A DNA stretch of 64,000 nt from Capronia americana (GCA_016110215.1 JADWQD010000003.1:2914001-2978000); one strand, 5' to 3'; numbered from the stretch's first letter, positions 21,116 to 34,100 are shown. Program-made: numbers and translations. The notes: generated by a model not told the origin, from the sequence alone.

Positions 21116-22763
21116 TTACCCTGCGGCAATGATTTCAGATTCAGGGTTTACGATCCCTCGTTGCCTGAGGAATTCATCCAGGTTAGCCTTGGACATGGGG
21201 ATCGTCTCTTGCTCTACCTCGTGAACGAATCCTCGCAATTCAGGGAAGACATCCGCGAACTTGTGGCTAATGGACCAGTTGGAAAGGTCACACACGTGCT
21301 TCGCGAAGCTTTCCGATACAGTAAATACCCCGGTTGCCGAGTCCATGTCGATTGCGCCGTCTAGTCGGTGCTCCCAGTTGACACTTGTTCCCAGCGTTTG
21401 TGTTGCTACAATATAGTCGCGCATGTCCTGGATGAGGGCGTCGCGCAGCTCAGGGCTAATTCACGAACATATTAGAATGGAAGCCAGCGTTGATGGTGGG
21501 ACTATGCACTCACAAGATAGGCAAGTCAACTCCTGGATGGTGCCTGACCAGCCTTTGCATTGGTGTTGGCCTCATTACTTCTGGAAGCAATGCGTAGGTC
21601 TCAGCGGAAGGTGCGATCACCCACTAATGTTCCTCTGTCAGCTGAGTCTGGCATTGGATTACCACGGTACTAACACGCATGAAACTGGCGTAGGTGAAGA
21701 TGTACGCCAGGGCTACAAATGTGTCAAAGCCCTTCAAGAGACGCATGAACTCGCATGCCCAAGTCGCTGGCGTGTGCGGATCATCAGGCTGGCGCTCACG
21801 AAAATACAGCGCCAGGTCGACTTTCGGAGAGCCCAGTATAGACTCTGTCGATCTTCCCTCAGCAATCTGCCTTCGACCATAGTCGCGAAAATCTGTGTAC
21901 ACGGCCGCCATCGGGCACCGTTCCTCGTCGAACAACAGTGGTTGTATGAGGAACTCTGGGATTCGAAGATTCAGAACTTGCTGTTGACGCAATGTTACAG
22001 ATCCGTACAACGTCTTAATCTCCGCTGGTGGGAAGGGAATGTCGCCGAAGATGCTGATGGTCTCTATGCTGGGAGCCGTGTGGTTTTCAGAACAGAACAC
22101 GCGGTAGTGGTCCCTTGCATCCGATACACCGGGGCTTCGCATCTTCCTCTCAAATGGTGCTGCGAAATTTGACGGGTCACTCGAACCAGTCGGACTGCGC
22201 ATCACGGTTGACGAATCTGGTTCCATTCTGCCTTCTTCGCCGGCTCCGCGGGGCGTCGCATGCCGGCTCTGCAGTTCTGCTCGCTGGTTCACGTCGTCCT
22301 CGACCTGTCCGAGCCTAGTGTTTCGAGCATATGGCCAGCTTTGGCTTTGCAATCTTCCGACATACTCAGGCACTTCCATGCCAAGCCTCTGCGCAAGGTC
22401 TTGAACGTGGGCATCTTCGCACAGCATCCTGTGCACTTCGCCATCACCAGCGCGGATCAGCTCGAACATGCGATTCAGCAATTCTCTCTGGAGTGTGGCT
22501 TCTGTTTCTGCGCGCTCCCAATGGATCTTCCGTCGCTTATCTTGCGTCACATCATACACACATTCAACGTCCAGTCGATTGCAATTACTGCAAGGCGTGC
22601 CTCCAGAGCACTGTTGTAGTGAAGCGGTCAAGTCAGCAGCTTGTCAACCAGCACCGGAGACTCATCTTACCTTGGATCTTCGAGCCTTGCAACTGAGACA
22701 GGCCGTCGAGGCTTTGCTTCGACGCGACGGCTCCGAGCCGGCGCCACTACGAGACGACTCCAT
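21116..22763 (-). CDS. Zn2Cys6 transcription factor with DUF3425 C-terminal domain, 492 aa
   Basis: Four exons: 22763-22671, 22610-21675, 21623-21514 and 21455-21116. Introns are 60, 51 and 58 nt. The first intron splits the zinc cluster exactly before its third cysteine: ACLSCKARRSK then CSGGTPCSNCNRLDVEC. A basic segment (KRRKIHWERAETEATLQREL) and helix follow. The second half is DUF3425: MRWVIAPSAETYALLPEVMR, PTPMQRLVRHHPGVDLPIFP, ELRDALIQDMRDYI, then DLSNWSISHKFADVFPELRG. The second intron uses a GTTAGT donor. DUF3425 is best known behind bZIP domains, so its pairing with a Zn2Cys6 cluster is a less usual but known arrangement. Targets unknown. Confidence 0.87.
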
Positions 22764-24557
22764 CTTGGGATATGAATCGGTCATCGGCGACGACAGAGAT
22801 GCTGCGAGGTGCTCGCCTCGATGAAACTGGAAAAGGTGGCGATTTCGATGTCCTAGCGATCATCTCCGAGATGGGGTTCAGAGGACGGTTGAGAAGGCAA
22901 GGGAAAAGGCAGCGGTCTATTGATGGGGATGGAGGGCTCAAACTCCTGTCAACGTTGTCAGTATTCTCAAAGTGCTTGGGAACATGTTGTGCCACGTCCT
23001 GCGCTCTGCGGACCGCTGCACAATGGTACATCAGGAACATTTTCGCCTGCGCATCTGGTTTCGTCATGTGTAAATTTCGCGCCACTCAGCCATGTGCAGG
23101 CCGCAGCCACGCAACCACCGTGCAACCGCTTGCAGGCGACGGTAAATGGAAAATCTGAACTTGATGGGCTGGGCGTTACGTACTGCGAAGGTTCTTATTG
23201 AGTGCATGGACAACCCCGCCAAACAATGGTATGATGTCCATCTCGCTCACGCTCCTCGATCACATGGGCTCTACCTGATGCTTTTGCGCTAGCTACATAG
23301 GTACCGAGCTCTCTCGCTACATTGGCAGTCAGCGGCCCGCAATCTGATCACATGTGCCCGTGACTTTTGGTCTTTATAGGCTCGTAAAGCCTCGGTCAAC
23401 TGGAGTGTAGCTGAAAAGAGGGGAGATCCCAATCAAACCTACTATGTACTTCCCTTCCCGTTATTGAGTCCTGCTCGGGACACGTACGGAGTAGAGCCGA
23501 TGAGTTATAAGACCGCGACTTCATCGACCACTCGCTAGGACAAAGGTATCTTCGAGTCCACGGACCTCCGAGCCCAACTGAATCGCTATATGCCATACAT
23601 GGGGTGTGGAATACGAGCACAAAAAAGAGTGAAATCCAGCTTCTCCATCAGCCATCTATTTTCGAGACAATGGAAAGTTCGTTGCCAATGTGTACCCCGT
23701 GCTCATCACAGAAGTTTAGATAGAAGGGCACGTTCTTCACACGGATGCCCTCGGCTGTGCTGCTCTTGAGCCGATTCATATGCGCGCGATTGTTGTGTTT
23801 GGTGGTCGATTGAGATGCTCAGTTGAATATTTCGAAGCGACATGCTACTTGCCTAGCGGTCAGTGAGTGAAAAGGGCAGCGACCAAAAAATAGAAGCCAC
23901 GGTAGGAGTACGTACTCGTAGGATGTCGGGCCATGACCCCGTCCACGGCTTGCCTAAGTCGGCTTGTACATGGTGATGGCACCTTTAGGGGCCCACGGGC
24001 CTTGTTGGCATGTCAGCTTGGAGATCACTCCACTTTCAAGGCCTTGGGCGCAACCCACGGCGTGTGTCTCCACCTTTCAGGCGTTGAAATGCATCGCCAC
24101 GGGCAGTGGCTTGGGGTGCCGGCGCCCGCCCGGTCGCTGGCCAAGCACGAACATTTAGCTGTGACTGGGCAGGCGCAAAGTGGCATGGGCATCTCAGCTT
24201 GCTGCAACCTGCAGTGCGTCAACGACTCTGTTGGACCCTTCCTGCTTTCTTGTTGGATCTAAAGTTACATCTCGACTATCTCGACCGACATCTGATGTTA
24301 GTAGATCTGCTCAACATCTCCTCACCTCTATCGGCCAACTCATTGTTACTATCCTTTGTTACCTACAAACGCTCTCTCTTCCTGACAATCGTCGCGATCA
24401 CGATTATTCTTACGCCAAACCTGTCCTACAAAATCTCCCCCAACCTTTGCTGTTGTTTACTGGCTCCACAATCCACTCCACCGGTCGTGAGTGACGCCCT
24501 ACCAGCACTGAAACGTCTCAATTCGATCCATATCAGACGCCCCAGCGATAAGAAACA
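22764..24557. other. 1.8-kb divergent intergenic region
   Basis: Separates the divergent Zn2Cys6/DUF3425 and RHO3 genes. The last 300 bases are pyrimidine-rich and probably the RHO3 leader. No supported gene; frames of up to 178 codons lack domains. Confidence 0.5.
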
Positions 24558-25310
24558 ATGCCTCTTTGCGGCGGCAAGAAGGTGGTGCAGCGCAAGCTCG
24601 TCCTCCTGGGCGACGGCGCATGCGGCAAGACTAGTCTTCTGAACGTCTTCACCCGCGGATTCTTCCCGGTTCGTCTGATGCTTCGCTCACGCTGGGATGA
24701 TCCAACGTTCCCTTTGCCCAAATCGGTGGCTTTTACTGACACCACATGCTCTATTAGACTGTATACGAGCCAACAGTATTCGAGAACTATGTCCACGATA
24801 TCTTCGTCGATGGGATTCACATGGAGCTATCCTTATGGGACACAGCGGGACAAGAAGAATTTGATCGACTACGGTCACTCTCCTATGATGACACTCAGGC
24901 GATTATGCTGTGCTTCAGTGTCGACAACCCGGGCTCTCTAGAGAACGTGTCGACAAAATGGATCGCTGAAATCAACGAACACTGTCCCGGAGTCAAGATC
25001 GTTTTATGTGCTCTGAAGTGTGATTTGCGGGAAGAACATGAAAAGGAGGACGACGAGGAGAACACCGCACCTCCGCGACCGATGATACAATATAACGAAG
25101 GGTTGGAGGTTGCGAGACGTATTGGCGCTTTGAGATATCTCGGTACAGTCCATGGTACATTCCACCTGCGATACAAGGCTAACAAGCGGTACAGAGTGCT
25201 CGGCAATGCGAAACCGAGGCGTCAACGAAGCATTCACGGAAGCCGCACGAGTCGCATTACAGGTCAAGCCGGCTCGATCAAAAGATGATTCCAAATGCTC
25301 GGTGATGTGA
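24558..25310 (+). CDS. rho3: Rho-family GTPase, RHO3 type, 203 aa
   Basis: Three exons: 24558-24668, 24758-25142 and 25195-25310, with introns of 89 and 52 nt. The joined protein starts MPLCGGKKVVQRKLVLLGDG, P-loop GDGACGKTS, effector loop FFPTVYEPTVFENYVHDIFV, switch II LWDTAGQEEFDRLRSLSY, base-specificity ALKCDLRE and ECSAMRNRGVNEAF, and a CAAX end CSVM for prenylation. The MPLCG start, the effector loop and the CSVM tail favour the Rho3 branch over Rho1, Cdc42 or Rho4. The second exon carries a glutamate-rich insert (HEKEDDEENTAPPRP) near the usual Rho insert. Rho3 acts at the plasma membrane in polarised growth and exocytosis. Confidence 0.95.
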
Positions 25311-25740
25311 AAGAAACCTCGTCATCTACCACAACCTCAAGAATTACACCCGACCCCTCAGCGTTTGCATATATCACTTCCTCCTGGAGTTCTCAGTCTC
25401 CAAGTCCTTGCGCGACACCTGCACAGCACCGCTCATGTACATACTCTCGCTTGCACGCCGTTTGCACTTCGGTTCAGGGAGTAAAGATTTTACTTTGATT
25501 TTAGCGTTTCTCGTTTTCGATGTCGTCTGTTATTGGGCAGCGCGGAGGCCATGCAATTGGCGTTTTTTGGTGGTCAAGATCTAGACTTTTGATCTTGGTA
25601 TTGGTTATGACACGAGGTGGGAGTAGGTGTCTGCGTCAGAAGTGCAGGAGCGTGGGACGAGATCACCCGCTTGGCGAGTAATGCTGTGCCCCAACGACGC
25701 TTAGAGAACGACCTTGGTGTGGCAAAAGTTTTGGAAATAT
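25311..25740. other. 3' flanks of two convergent genes
   Basis: No supported gene between RHO3 and the FMN split-barrel gene. Confidence 0.5.
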
Positions 25741-26529
25741 TCAAGAAATGATACCGTTGACCGAGTGTTGCCCGTTGCTTCTTCCTCTTTCGCCGCCGGC
25801 TTCACCGGATGCAGAGGGAGCACCTTCCTCAACCACCACCCAATCCTTGACGCCGCCTTTCCAATCTGCTGTTCTGCCTTCACGCACGGGGACAATAACC
25901 ACCCTTACGTCATCCCCTTCGATATAACAACTGCTGTTCTCAGTCTCTGGATTTTGTGGCGGCGCACCGAAGAACCCTGCCTCCTGCCTTACTTGTTCCC
26001 CAAAAGTGTTGTTCGCCAAATGAGCCGCTTTGCACCATTTTTCCTCCTCGCTTCCCTGCTCCAAAAACCTAGCTTCTCCTGCGATGGTGGTTGATATTGA
26101 GCTCAGAGCCGAAGTATTCAAGTTCAGCAGCAAGCTTGCGAGACTGGACCTCGTTGCTGCGGCGGGCGGAGAGCCTGCCCGTTCGCCACTCACAGACGAA
26201 GCCGTGGGCGGTCTATGTGACACCCAGTCATGAACGAGTATTGACACTTTTGGATTGTGCCGCAGATTTTGGGTCTTCATAGACTGAGCGTTTGTGGTCA
26301 TGATGATGACGGGCCCATGGTCGTTATATGACGGTAGAAAAGTATAGTTCATGAGAGAGACGTGCGGTGTTGCAGGAGAGGTCTGAGTCGCGCTGATTGT
26401 CGCGAGATGGAGGAAGCGAGCGTTCTTCAGGCATTGGGATACTTCAGGTGGGAGGGTCGTTGCGATTTGTGGATTTGTCGTCGTGTTGGAGGCTTCGTAG
26501 TTGAGGGGCGGGTTGTGAACGTCGGCCAT
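25741..26529 (-). CDS. Pyridoxamine 5'-phosphate oxidase-like FMN-binding split-barrel protein, 262 aa
   Basis: Single exon with start ATG at 26529. The N-terminal half has the split-barrel pattern: LPPEVSQCLKNARFLHLATI, then PHVSLMNYTFLPSY, VIIMTTNAQSMKTQNLRHNP and KVSILVHDW. A low-complexity Ser/Ala-rich insert (SSVSGERAGSPPAAATRSS) separates the halves, and the C-terminal part ends with YIEGDDVRVVIVPVREGRTA and a PNPOx-like WKGGVKDW region. The layout matches the yeast Ylr456w/Ypr172w type, whose enzyme activity is not established. It is divergent from the NIPSNAP gene. Confidence 0.85.
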   Translation of the reverse strand: MADVHNPPLNYEASNTTTNPQIATTLPPEVSQCLKNARFLHLATISATQTSPATPHVSLMNYTFLPSYNDHGPVIIMTTNAQSMKTQNLRHNPKVSILVHDWVSHRPPTASSVSGERAGSPPAAATRSSLASLLLNLNTSALSSISTTIAGEARFLEQGSEEEKWCKAAHLANNTFGEQVRQEAGFFGAPPQNPETENSSCYIEGDDVRVVIVPVREGRTADWKGGVKDWVVVEEGAPSASGEAGGERGRSNGQHSVNGIIS

Positions 26530-27213
26530 GACGGGCAGGGGGGTGGAATATCAACGCTGTCCTTGTCTCACAGGAGATCCGGTGGGGTGAGTTCAATATA
26601 TACCTGCGCAGTCTCGAGAGTGATGCATGTGAGAATTTCGAGGTGGACTGAGAGGCTACCGGAGTCACACATGCCCGCTGAAGTTTGATCGATCTGGGTC
26701 GACACCCCGCAAACCCATACGGGCATAGCTCCGCTTAGTTAGATCCCAGCGTGCTCCAGGCTTGACCTTGCACCACTCGAAGCTCCTCCGGTGACGTAAA
26801 TGGTTGCTCCCTTCCCTGTTGGGTGCCTGTCACCTCCTGTCCAAAACAACCAGCTTGGACAGTCCTCACTCCCCAATCACACTCAGCAGCTGCCCTACCA
26901 ACACCTGCACAGCATTTCCCCGCGTTCTGCTCTCCCAAGGAAGAAGACCACCAGTCTTCATCTACGCTTAAACGTTCGGCAACTGGCTTTCCTCCATCCA
27001 CTTCGACCATTGGGGCTTTCTCCGGCACATTACCTTCGTCCCTCCCTTACTCGCTGTTGCTCGAGACCCTACTCTTTGTTAAAACTTGAAGACACGCAAC
27101 ACGTTGGTTGGAATCGACGGGGATAGTCTCACTTGGAAGGGTTCGCATCTTTACTCGTCTTGCCCTCGGCGACCTCACACAAAAACACCATCTCTCGCCA
27201 CAGGACCAGCAGC
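26530..27213. other. Divergent promoter region of the PNPOx-like and NIPSNAP genes
   Basis: 684 bases, no supported gene. An open frame upstream of the NIPSNAP ATG is not counted as coding because it lacks conservation signals. Confidence 0.5.
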
Positions 27214-28379
27214 ATGTCGCCTACCATGCTTGCCCGCCGTCTGCTCCCACATTCTCCCTCGTCTCAAACCTCCCTGGTTCGCGCCTTCACCTCGTCCGCC
27301 CTGTTTCGAGACTCTCGACGTAGTCCCGCAATGAGCGACATCACTCCCGACTCAGCAGAGATCTTCAATCAGAAGCAGAAGGAATTCCGAGATGGACTTG
27401 AGGCCGCCCGGAAGAGAAAAGAACAAGCTGATAGTCAGTCACATGCTACCTCTACGTCTAAATCTTCTCTGTCTGCCAGTATTGCTGCGTCTCGTTTGTC
27501 TGAAACCCTGGGCCTGGGCTCACTGTCTACCGCGCCGTCTACAGAAGAAGCACGACAAGCCGAGACGGATACATCCACGAAGCGATCAGGTGCCCTATCC
27601 AGCTTGATTTACGGCACGCCCGAAGGTCGAAATCTGGACAAAGAGATGGAGCGTTCCTTCTCTCAAGTGCTCGCCCGAGGTAAATACGTCCATTCGATCG
27701 TCTTCCACGACGTGAAGCCGGATAAGGTCGATGACTACGTCGAGCTGGTGGGCAATTGGTACCCCAGAATGGCGAATGACCCGGAGAAGAAGGTGCACCT
27801 GGTGGGAAGCTGGAGAACAGAAGTCGGCGAATGCGAAACTTTCGGTTATACTCTCTCTCTCCCGAAGGTGTCCAAGCTAACAAATGTTTCGCAGTTCACA
27901 TCTGGGAGTACCAACGCTATACCGGTTACCACGGATCACTGCACAGCATCCAGCACCATCCAGAATTCCCGGCCTTTGAGAAGAAGTTGAACACCCTAAT
28001 CACTTCCAAGAAAATCGACCTGATGCAGGAATTCTCATTCTGGCCTACCACACCGCCTCGGAAACTGGGCGGTCTGTTCGAATTACGGTCATACACATTG
28101 CACCCTGGCAATCTATTAGAGTGGGAGACTCACTGGCGCAAAGGGCTCAAAGCACGGCGGGAAGTCATGGAAGGCGTGGGAGCTTGGTTCGTCCAGATTG
28201 GAGATCTGAATACCGTCCACCATCTATGGCAGTTTGCTGATTTGGAGGAACGGAAGCTGAGGCGGGAGATGTCGTGGGGTATCGAAGGATGGGGTGATAC
28301 GGTGCACAAGACGGTGCCACTCATTCAGACCATGAAGAGCAAGATCCTGATTCCTATGCCTTGGAGTCCTGTTGGCTAA
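27214..28379 (+). CDS. NIPSNAP family protein, probably mitochondrial, 371 aa
   Basis: Two exons, 27214-27844 and 27895-28379, with a 50-nt intron (GGTTAT donor region, AGCTAAC branch, CGCAG end) and intact frame: ETFVHIWEYQRYTGYHGSL. I start at MSPTMLARRLLPHSPSSQTS because it opens an R/S-rich, acid-poor leader typical of mitochondrial import. Residues 45-140 are low-complexity. Two NIPSNAP domains follow: KYVHSIVFHDVKPDKVDDYV with GNWYPRM and LVGSWRTE, then GLFELRSYTLHPGNLLEWET with GAWFVQIGDLNTVHHLWQFA. NIPSNAP proteins are linked to mitochondrial membranes and, in animals, to mitophagy signalling; the role in fungi is unknown. Confidence 0.92.
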
Positions 28380-29353
28380 ACACGCATCGGAATGGGGTGC
28401 CGCGCCGCGTCTTTGCATTGAGGGCGGTTGGCTTTGGTTCTGGCCAGTCTGACTTGGGAGAGGATACTGTCTACCTCGGGGAATAAAAAAGCAGCAGGCC
28501 ATGAGCACCTTCGCAAACTGACTGGTTGTTGCGGCTCGTCATTAGATGGTCGGACCGAGCACGAGGCAAATGAGCACCGCAGCCGGCATTGCAGCATACA
28601 GGAACGGCAATCTCAAGCTGTGCCGGTCTTACGGAAGAACAAATACGCTTTAACCAGACAAACCCGATGCCCAAGCATTGTAAGCTGGGTCGGACCATTC
28701 AAAGAGTGCTTCGGAGAAAGACTCCAGGATTGCTGTGCCATGAAGTTCGAGACTTTCCATCTTCGGTAGGTATATTGCCATATCGAGGGTATACAGGGGC
28801 TTGAGACATCCCTCCGCCATCCCCTGCATGAAACACTGCGGAAAAAGCTACTTCTCGTCAAGAACCACGTCCACCACATCGTTGTGATAGACCGGCTCTT
28901 TTTCCCGGCTGTGTGACTTGGCCATCACCCACCTATCACCTGACAGTCACCGACTTGTAAGGTTTCTAATTGGACAACGGGGAGATACTCCCTCTCCTTT
29001 CCCACGGCAAGTCTTTCAATGCCATTCCTGTGCAGCTGTCCTGTGTTACTAGGCACATTGGTACATATTGCGTCCACGAACTTCCGCCCGCGTCTTTCTT
29101 TCTAGGGCTATCGCCAGCATGTGCTACCTATGGATAATGCTTCTCGTCGCCATTTCAGACCTCTCCCGTTCTCAAAGCTGGGATATCTTGGCGACAGCTG
29201 CCATACACGATTGAGCGAATCATATGGACACCAGAACACGATGTGCTCGTGTAGGTTGTCGATTCCCCGCTTAAGCGTGTTGGGTGGCACACGAAGCTCG
29301 AAGGGAGTATTGGGTTCTGTTGAGTCCATGTTCTCCTTTCTCTGCACAGTACG
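28380..29353. other. Intergenic region
   Basis: 974 bases between tandem plus-strand genes. Longest frame is 113 codons and unconvincing. Confidence 0.5.
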
Positions 29354-30884
29354 ATGGCCGACGCACTAGAAGTTGACTACGCTGGGAAAGAGGCCGTCCG
29401 TGATCCGCTCCATGACTCGTATGGGCTTGAAGTCGATGGACGTGGGATCGAAGTTGTCCGGCCCCTTCCGCTAGCTGAACCCGGGCCTCAGTCTTCAGTT
29501 TGGCGGCGACATCGTCTCACTATCTTGATTGCTCTTGCTATAACCATCGTGGGAGCCGTGGTCGGCGGTGCCGTCGGCGGGACGGTAGGAAGGCCCCAAA
29601 GCGGAGAGACGGGCAGCCATGCCGCAAGTCCTACAACAGCAAGCACAAGGTGAGCATTGGGTCGGGGTCTAGAAGCATGAAGGCTCATCGGCTTCAAATA
29701 GCATCGGCTCATCTTCGCCCACTGCCGGTGCCAGCTACCCGCCAGCTATGTCTGGAACAGCTTTACCGCAGCTGATGAGCTTGCCCACAGCAATACCCGG
29801 CAGTTTCGTCGGCCGAGACGGAGCTATCGAGGTATATATCCGTGGGCGTGATTACCAAATATATCGGAAAACATACTCCAACGGAGCCTGGGATTCTGCT
29901 TTTCAGCTGGTGACTTCCGACCCCATTCTTGACATTGTGCCAGTCAAAAGTACTCTGGATCTGCTTGAGCTCCTCGTCCGTACAAGTGCGTATGAAGTTG
30001 TCCCTCTCATCGGGAGCCTTCCGTCTTCTGCTGGCCCAGGTGCGACGTATCATTTCACACTTCCTTCTGCTTGGGCAAAAGGAAATTACGCCACCAGTAG
30101 TGTCGAGGTGGTGCCTGCGAACGACACAGTCGCTTTGGCCTTCATTGTCGGATTCGACGGGATCCTCTACCACAGCATGTGGCAGAATGCATCAACTGCC
30201 TCCGGCAGCATTGCTGATGGTTGGTCGGATTGGCTCTGGTTCGGCACCGACGACAACGCAACGACCGATTGGTATAACTATACCCCGACAGCAACCGTCT
30301 CATGGACTTACCAGAATGACCAGTGGCAGCCCTTTTGGGATATCTTCGGGGTGAGACGCATTGACAACGCAGTTTGGCAACGCACATTTCGTGACGGATA
30401 CTGGTCGCCCGGGTTCGTTAGCCGGGGAGGATTCTGCACTGGTCGACCGGTGGTGGTGAACGTGGGAAACGGCCCTGTGTTCGACATGCTGGTTTTTGTC
30501 CGTGGGGGCGACGCGCGGCTGTGGTATTTGCCCTTCGATTGGGCAACGGGATGGTCGGAATTCAAACCCTTGGGAGAGCTCACCTTCGTTGGAGAGCCTA
30601 TGGTGTTGCACAACATCAATGAGACTCAAATCGAGGTGTTCGTATGCGGTGCTGCAGACCACGGAATCTGGCACAGATATTTGAACATCACTTCTGGCCA
30701 ATGGTCCAACTCCTGGGAGCCTCTGGGAGGTGACTTCGACTCTTCGCCCAAAGCGATATCTACGACACTGGGTCGGATCGATGTCTTCGCGGTCGGACGA
30801 GAAGGCCAGATGATGTGGAAGAGTCGAAACGAGGATAGTCTTCAGTGGGCGGAGAGTTGGGAAGATCTTGGCATAGCCCCGTAG
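29354..30884 (+). CDS. Single-pass membrane protein with PLL-like (DUF346-type) beta-propeller lectin domain, 492 aa
   Basis: Two exons, 29354-29649 and 29702-30884, with a 52-nt intron (GTGAGC...AAATAG). Residues 1-54 are hydrophilic and end in RRHR. Residues 55-79 (TILIALAITIVGAVVGGAVG) form one membrane segment, so the large C-terminal part is probably outside the cell or in the lumen. A Ser/Thr/Pro-rich linker leads to six or so related units, each with a hydrophobic strand, G-x-D or a similar turn, a strand with W, and W-x-x-W plus LGG. Examples are IEVYIRGRDYQIYRKTYSNG, DMLVFVRGGDARLWYLPFDW, IEVFVCGAADHGIWHRYLNI and IDVFAVGREGQMMWKSRNED. This is the signature of PLL-type sugar-binding propellers. 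Ligand and role are unknown; recognition of self or bacterial glycans is inference. Confidence 0.85.
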
Positions 30885-31148
30885 TGGTCAGCAGGGCGAT
30901 GTGATGTGCGCAGAAATTGTATTGTACATATTGTACACGATACTTCGTGACCAACGCTCTCAACTTGCCGCATAAGGCTGCGGTGGCCTTGATCGTACTA
31001 CGGAGTCAGCAACAAGGCTGAACTGTGGGTTAAGGGCAAGGCTGTAACCCACGGGAAAACTTCGGCTGTCAAAAAAGTTGATGCACTCGCTCTTTACAGC
31101 GTCCTACGCTTCAGGGAAAGAACGCCTCCCTCTCCGAAGCATAGAACA

Positions 31149-34100
31149 ATGCTTTCCCGTGCAAGATCTTCGAGATTGTGCCATGGCTGTCGGCAAGATC
31201 TCCAGGCTCTTTTTGACAAAGGATTCTGCGGGCCACCCGCCGCACTGAGGAGTGGCGCGGCGCGCTTGCCCCTGCGATGGCGAAGGCCGGTTGAGCGACA
31301 GTACCGCCAACTCAGACACCTCAGCGGCAGTGCCGCATCCTTTCAGCAGCATACTTCTTCAGGCTCTCAGACCGGACCGCCTCGACGCGATGACGATCAA
31401 CTCGGAGAAGATCTTGACACGGAACAGCTGCAAGTGCTGCACGAGTTGGAGACTGCGTTGGGACGGTCCATAGACGAGGCAATCGAGGAAGACCGCGCTG
31501 CTAGCACAAGCATACAAGATCTTTTCCCGGACACCCAATCCTATCCAGACGGGGTTCCCGAATTCGTGCGAGGGACAATCGATCCCCTGGCTGCTCTCCG
31601 TGCGTTGGGCGCATCAGACGAGGACGTTGCGCGAGAAGCAAGGCAGGCCTATGGTGATGGTTTGCCTCAGAACGCACTAGACGAAGATGAGTTGAAGATC
31701 TACAAACGGCTATATGGCGAGCCTAGGTCCTCGTCGTTTGAGGAATTTCTTGACGAGGAGGAAGCAAGCGCAGTCGACGAGGCGGCTCCGAACCTGCTGA
31801 TGGACCAGGATGGCGAAATCGTTGAATATGATGTGTCGCCTGCTGCCGCAAGGGAGGCTGAAGCCCTGGAAGAAGAGAATATCTCAAGAATTGGCACTCC
31901 CCAAGGTGCGGTGGGAGGAGTCGGTCTCGAGTCCGGTGGTGATAATAAATTCTCCCCGTTCACGCCGCCCGACGAACGCGCACGGGAAATCGCGAACATG
32001 CTGAATGGCCAAGTCCTCGAAGAGAGCGATCGAGAACAGGAAGATGAAGGCGATGACGAGTACGATGAAGAGGCAGACCCAAGCATGAGGGAGCACCCTT
32101 TCACCCGGCTCGGGAAGTTCGCCACCAGCCCCCGCAGCGTCTTCCTCTCCCAAGACCACTTCATTGAACCCGTGCAGAGGATCATGAGCAACTTTTCAAA
32201 CAAGCATCTCAAAGAGATGTGCGAGAAGACGTTCGGTGGCCCTGGCTTCCCTGACTCGCCCTTGACACCGCGATCTGGTCGATCCAGGCGACAGGTTCCC
32301 GTCCCTCTCGGGGCTTCTCAACATCTGATGGGAGAAATGGAAGCGAACGCCTACATCACGACGGTCATGCCGCCTACCTACGCAGCCATAATGGCCGTTC
32401 TAGTGGAGACTCGCAAACGACTCGGCGCCACGTGGTTGAACAACCTCCTAGCGAAAGATGGCGGACCGCGAATCCTTGACGCCGGTGCTGGGGGAGCAGG
32501 TATCCTCGCCTGGCGTGAGATCGTCCAAGCCCATTGGGATAGCCTGCATTCGTCCGATAAAGATCCTGTTCCTCCCCCGCCACCGACGAAGTCGGTAGTC
32601 CTCACCGGATCAGATACTCTGAGACATCGAGCCGCCAAACTGTTAGAGAATACGACTTTCATCCCGCGCTTGCCTGATTACGTGCACACTCGCGACGCAC
32701 CGACATTGGAAGACAACCGTCCAGCGCAGCAAAGAAAGCAGTTCGATGTGATTATAGCGCCGCATACTCTGTTCCCGCTACACGAGGAGTACATGAGAAA
32801 GAACCATGTGCAAAATCTCTGGTCCATGCTCTCCTCGGAGGGTGGCGTGCTGATACTGATTGAAAAGGGCATCCCCCGAGGGTTCGAAGCGATCGGAGCT
32901 GCTAGAGAATTGCTCCTGGAAAGACATATTGCGATTCCTGAAGGAAAAACAACAGAGTACAGTCCCCTGCACAACGACCCAGAAGATATCTATACAAGAG
33001 GAACGGGCATGATCGTCGCACCCTGCACGAACCACGAGCGATGTCCGATGTACAAGACTACAGGCCTCTCCAAGGGACGGAAAGACTTCTGCTCTTTCCA
33101 ACAGCGCTATATTCGACCGAGTTACCTCCAACGTGCACTCGGCGCCAAAGACCGCAACCACGATGATGTCGACTTCTCATACATCTCCGTCATGAAAGGA
33201 GAAGATCTCCGTCAACGACAGGTCGAATCCTGGACCAACCTCGAAGACTCCCTCTCCGCACCTATTCATCCCAGCCCGCAGCTCGCCGCGGAAGAGTACG
33301 AATCCTGGACAGACCTTTCGCCCAAAGGCTTTGAAGAGGTCCACCCAGAAAGCAACCTCACTAACATTCACTCCCTATTCACCACCACCAGTAAACCTCC
33401 CTCAACGCTACCCAATGCCCACACGCTGCCTCGTCTCGTCTATGCCCCTATGAAACGTCGTGGCCATGTCATCCTCGACGTCTGCACCCCTCGCGGCACG
33501 ATCGAACGATGGACAGTGCCCCGTTCCTTTGGGCGGCAAGCGTACCGTGACGCTCGAAAGTCCCGATGGGGTGATCTCTGGGCTCTAGGCGCAAAGACTC
33601 GGATACCTAGGAATCTACGACTTGGCGGGTTGAACACCAAGGAAGCGAATAAAGCACGAGGACGGAATGAAAGACTGAAGCAGCAAGCGCAGGACTTGTT
33701 GGAAAAGATGCACGAGGAGAAATACGATGAGATGAGCGAGATGCAGGAGATGGAGCGAGAGTTCCGGGAAGGGAGGTTCCTGGACGGAGGAGTCAGGGCG
33801 AAGAAAGTGAGACCCGGCAAAATCAAGAGGGAGCAGTCTAACGGAGGGGTCGAAGCCTTTACGATGGATGATTTCGATATGAATGAGGTGAATCCGCCTT
33901 TATTCTCGACCAAGAAGCAGACGCAGAGTCAAAATCAGAATCCTAGCCAGGTTGCTTCCTCATCCGGACGGCAAGCATTGAGGCAAACAACGCCCTTGGC
34001 GCCAGCCGGGGAAGACGACCTCACGCCCGAAGAACTGCAGACTCTCCACGAGTGGGACGACATTCTTGTGGGAGGATCTGGCATTCCCGTCAAAGGTGGC

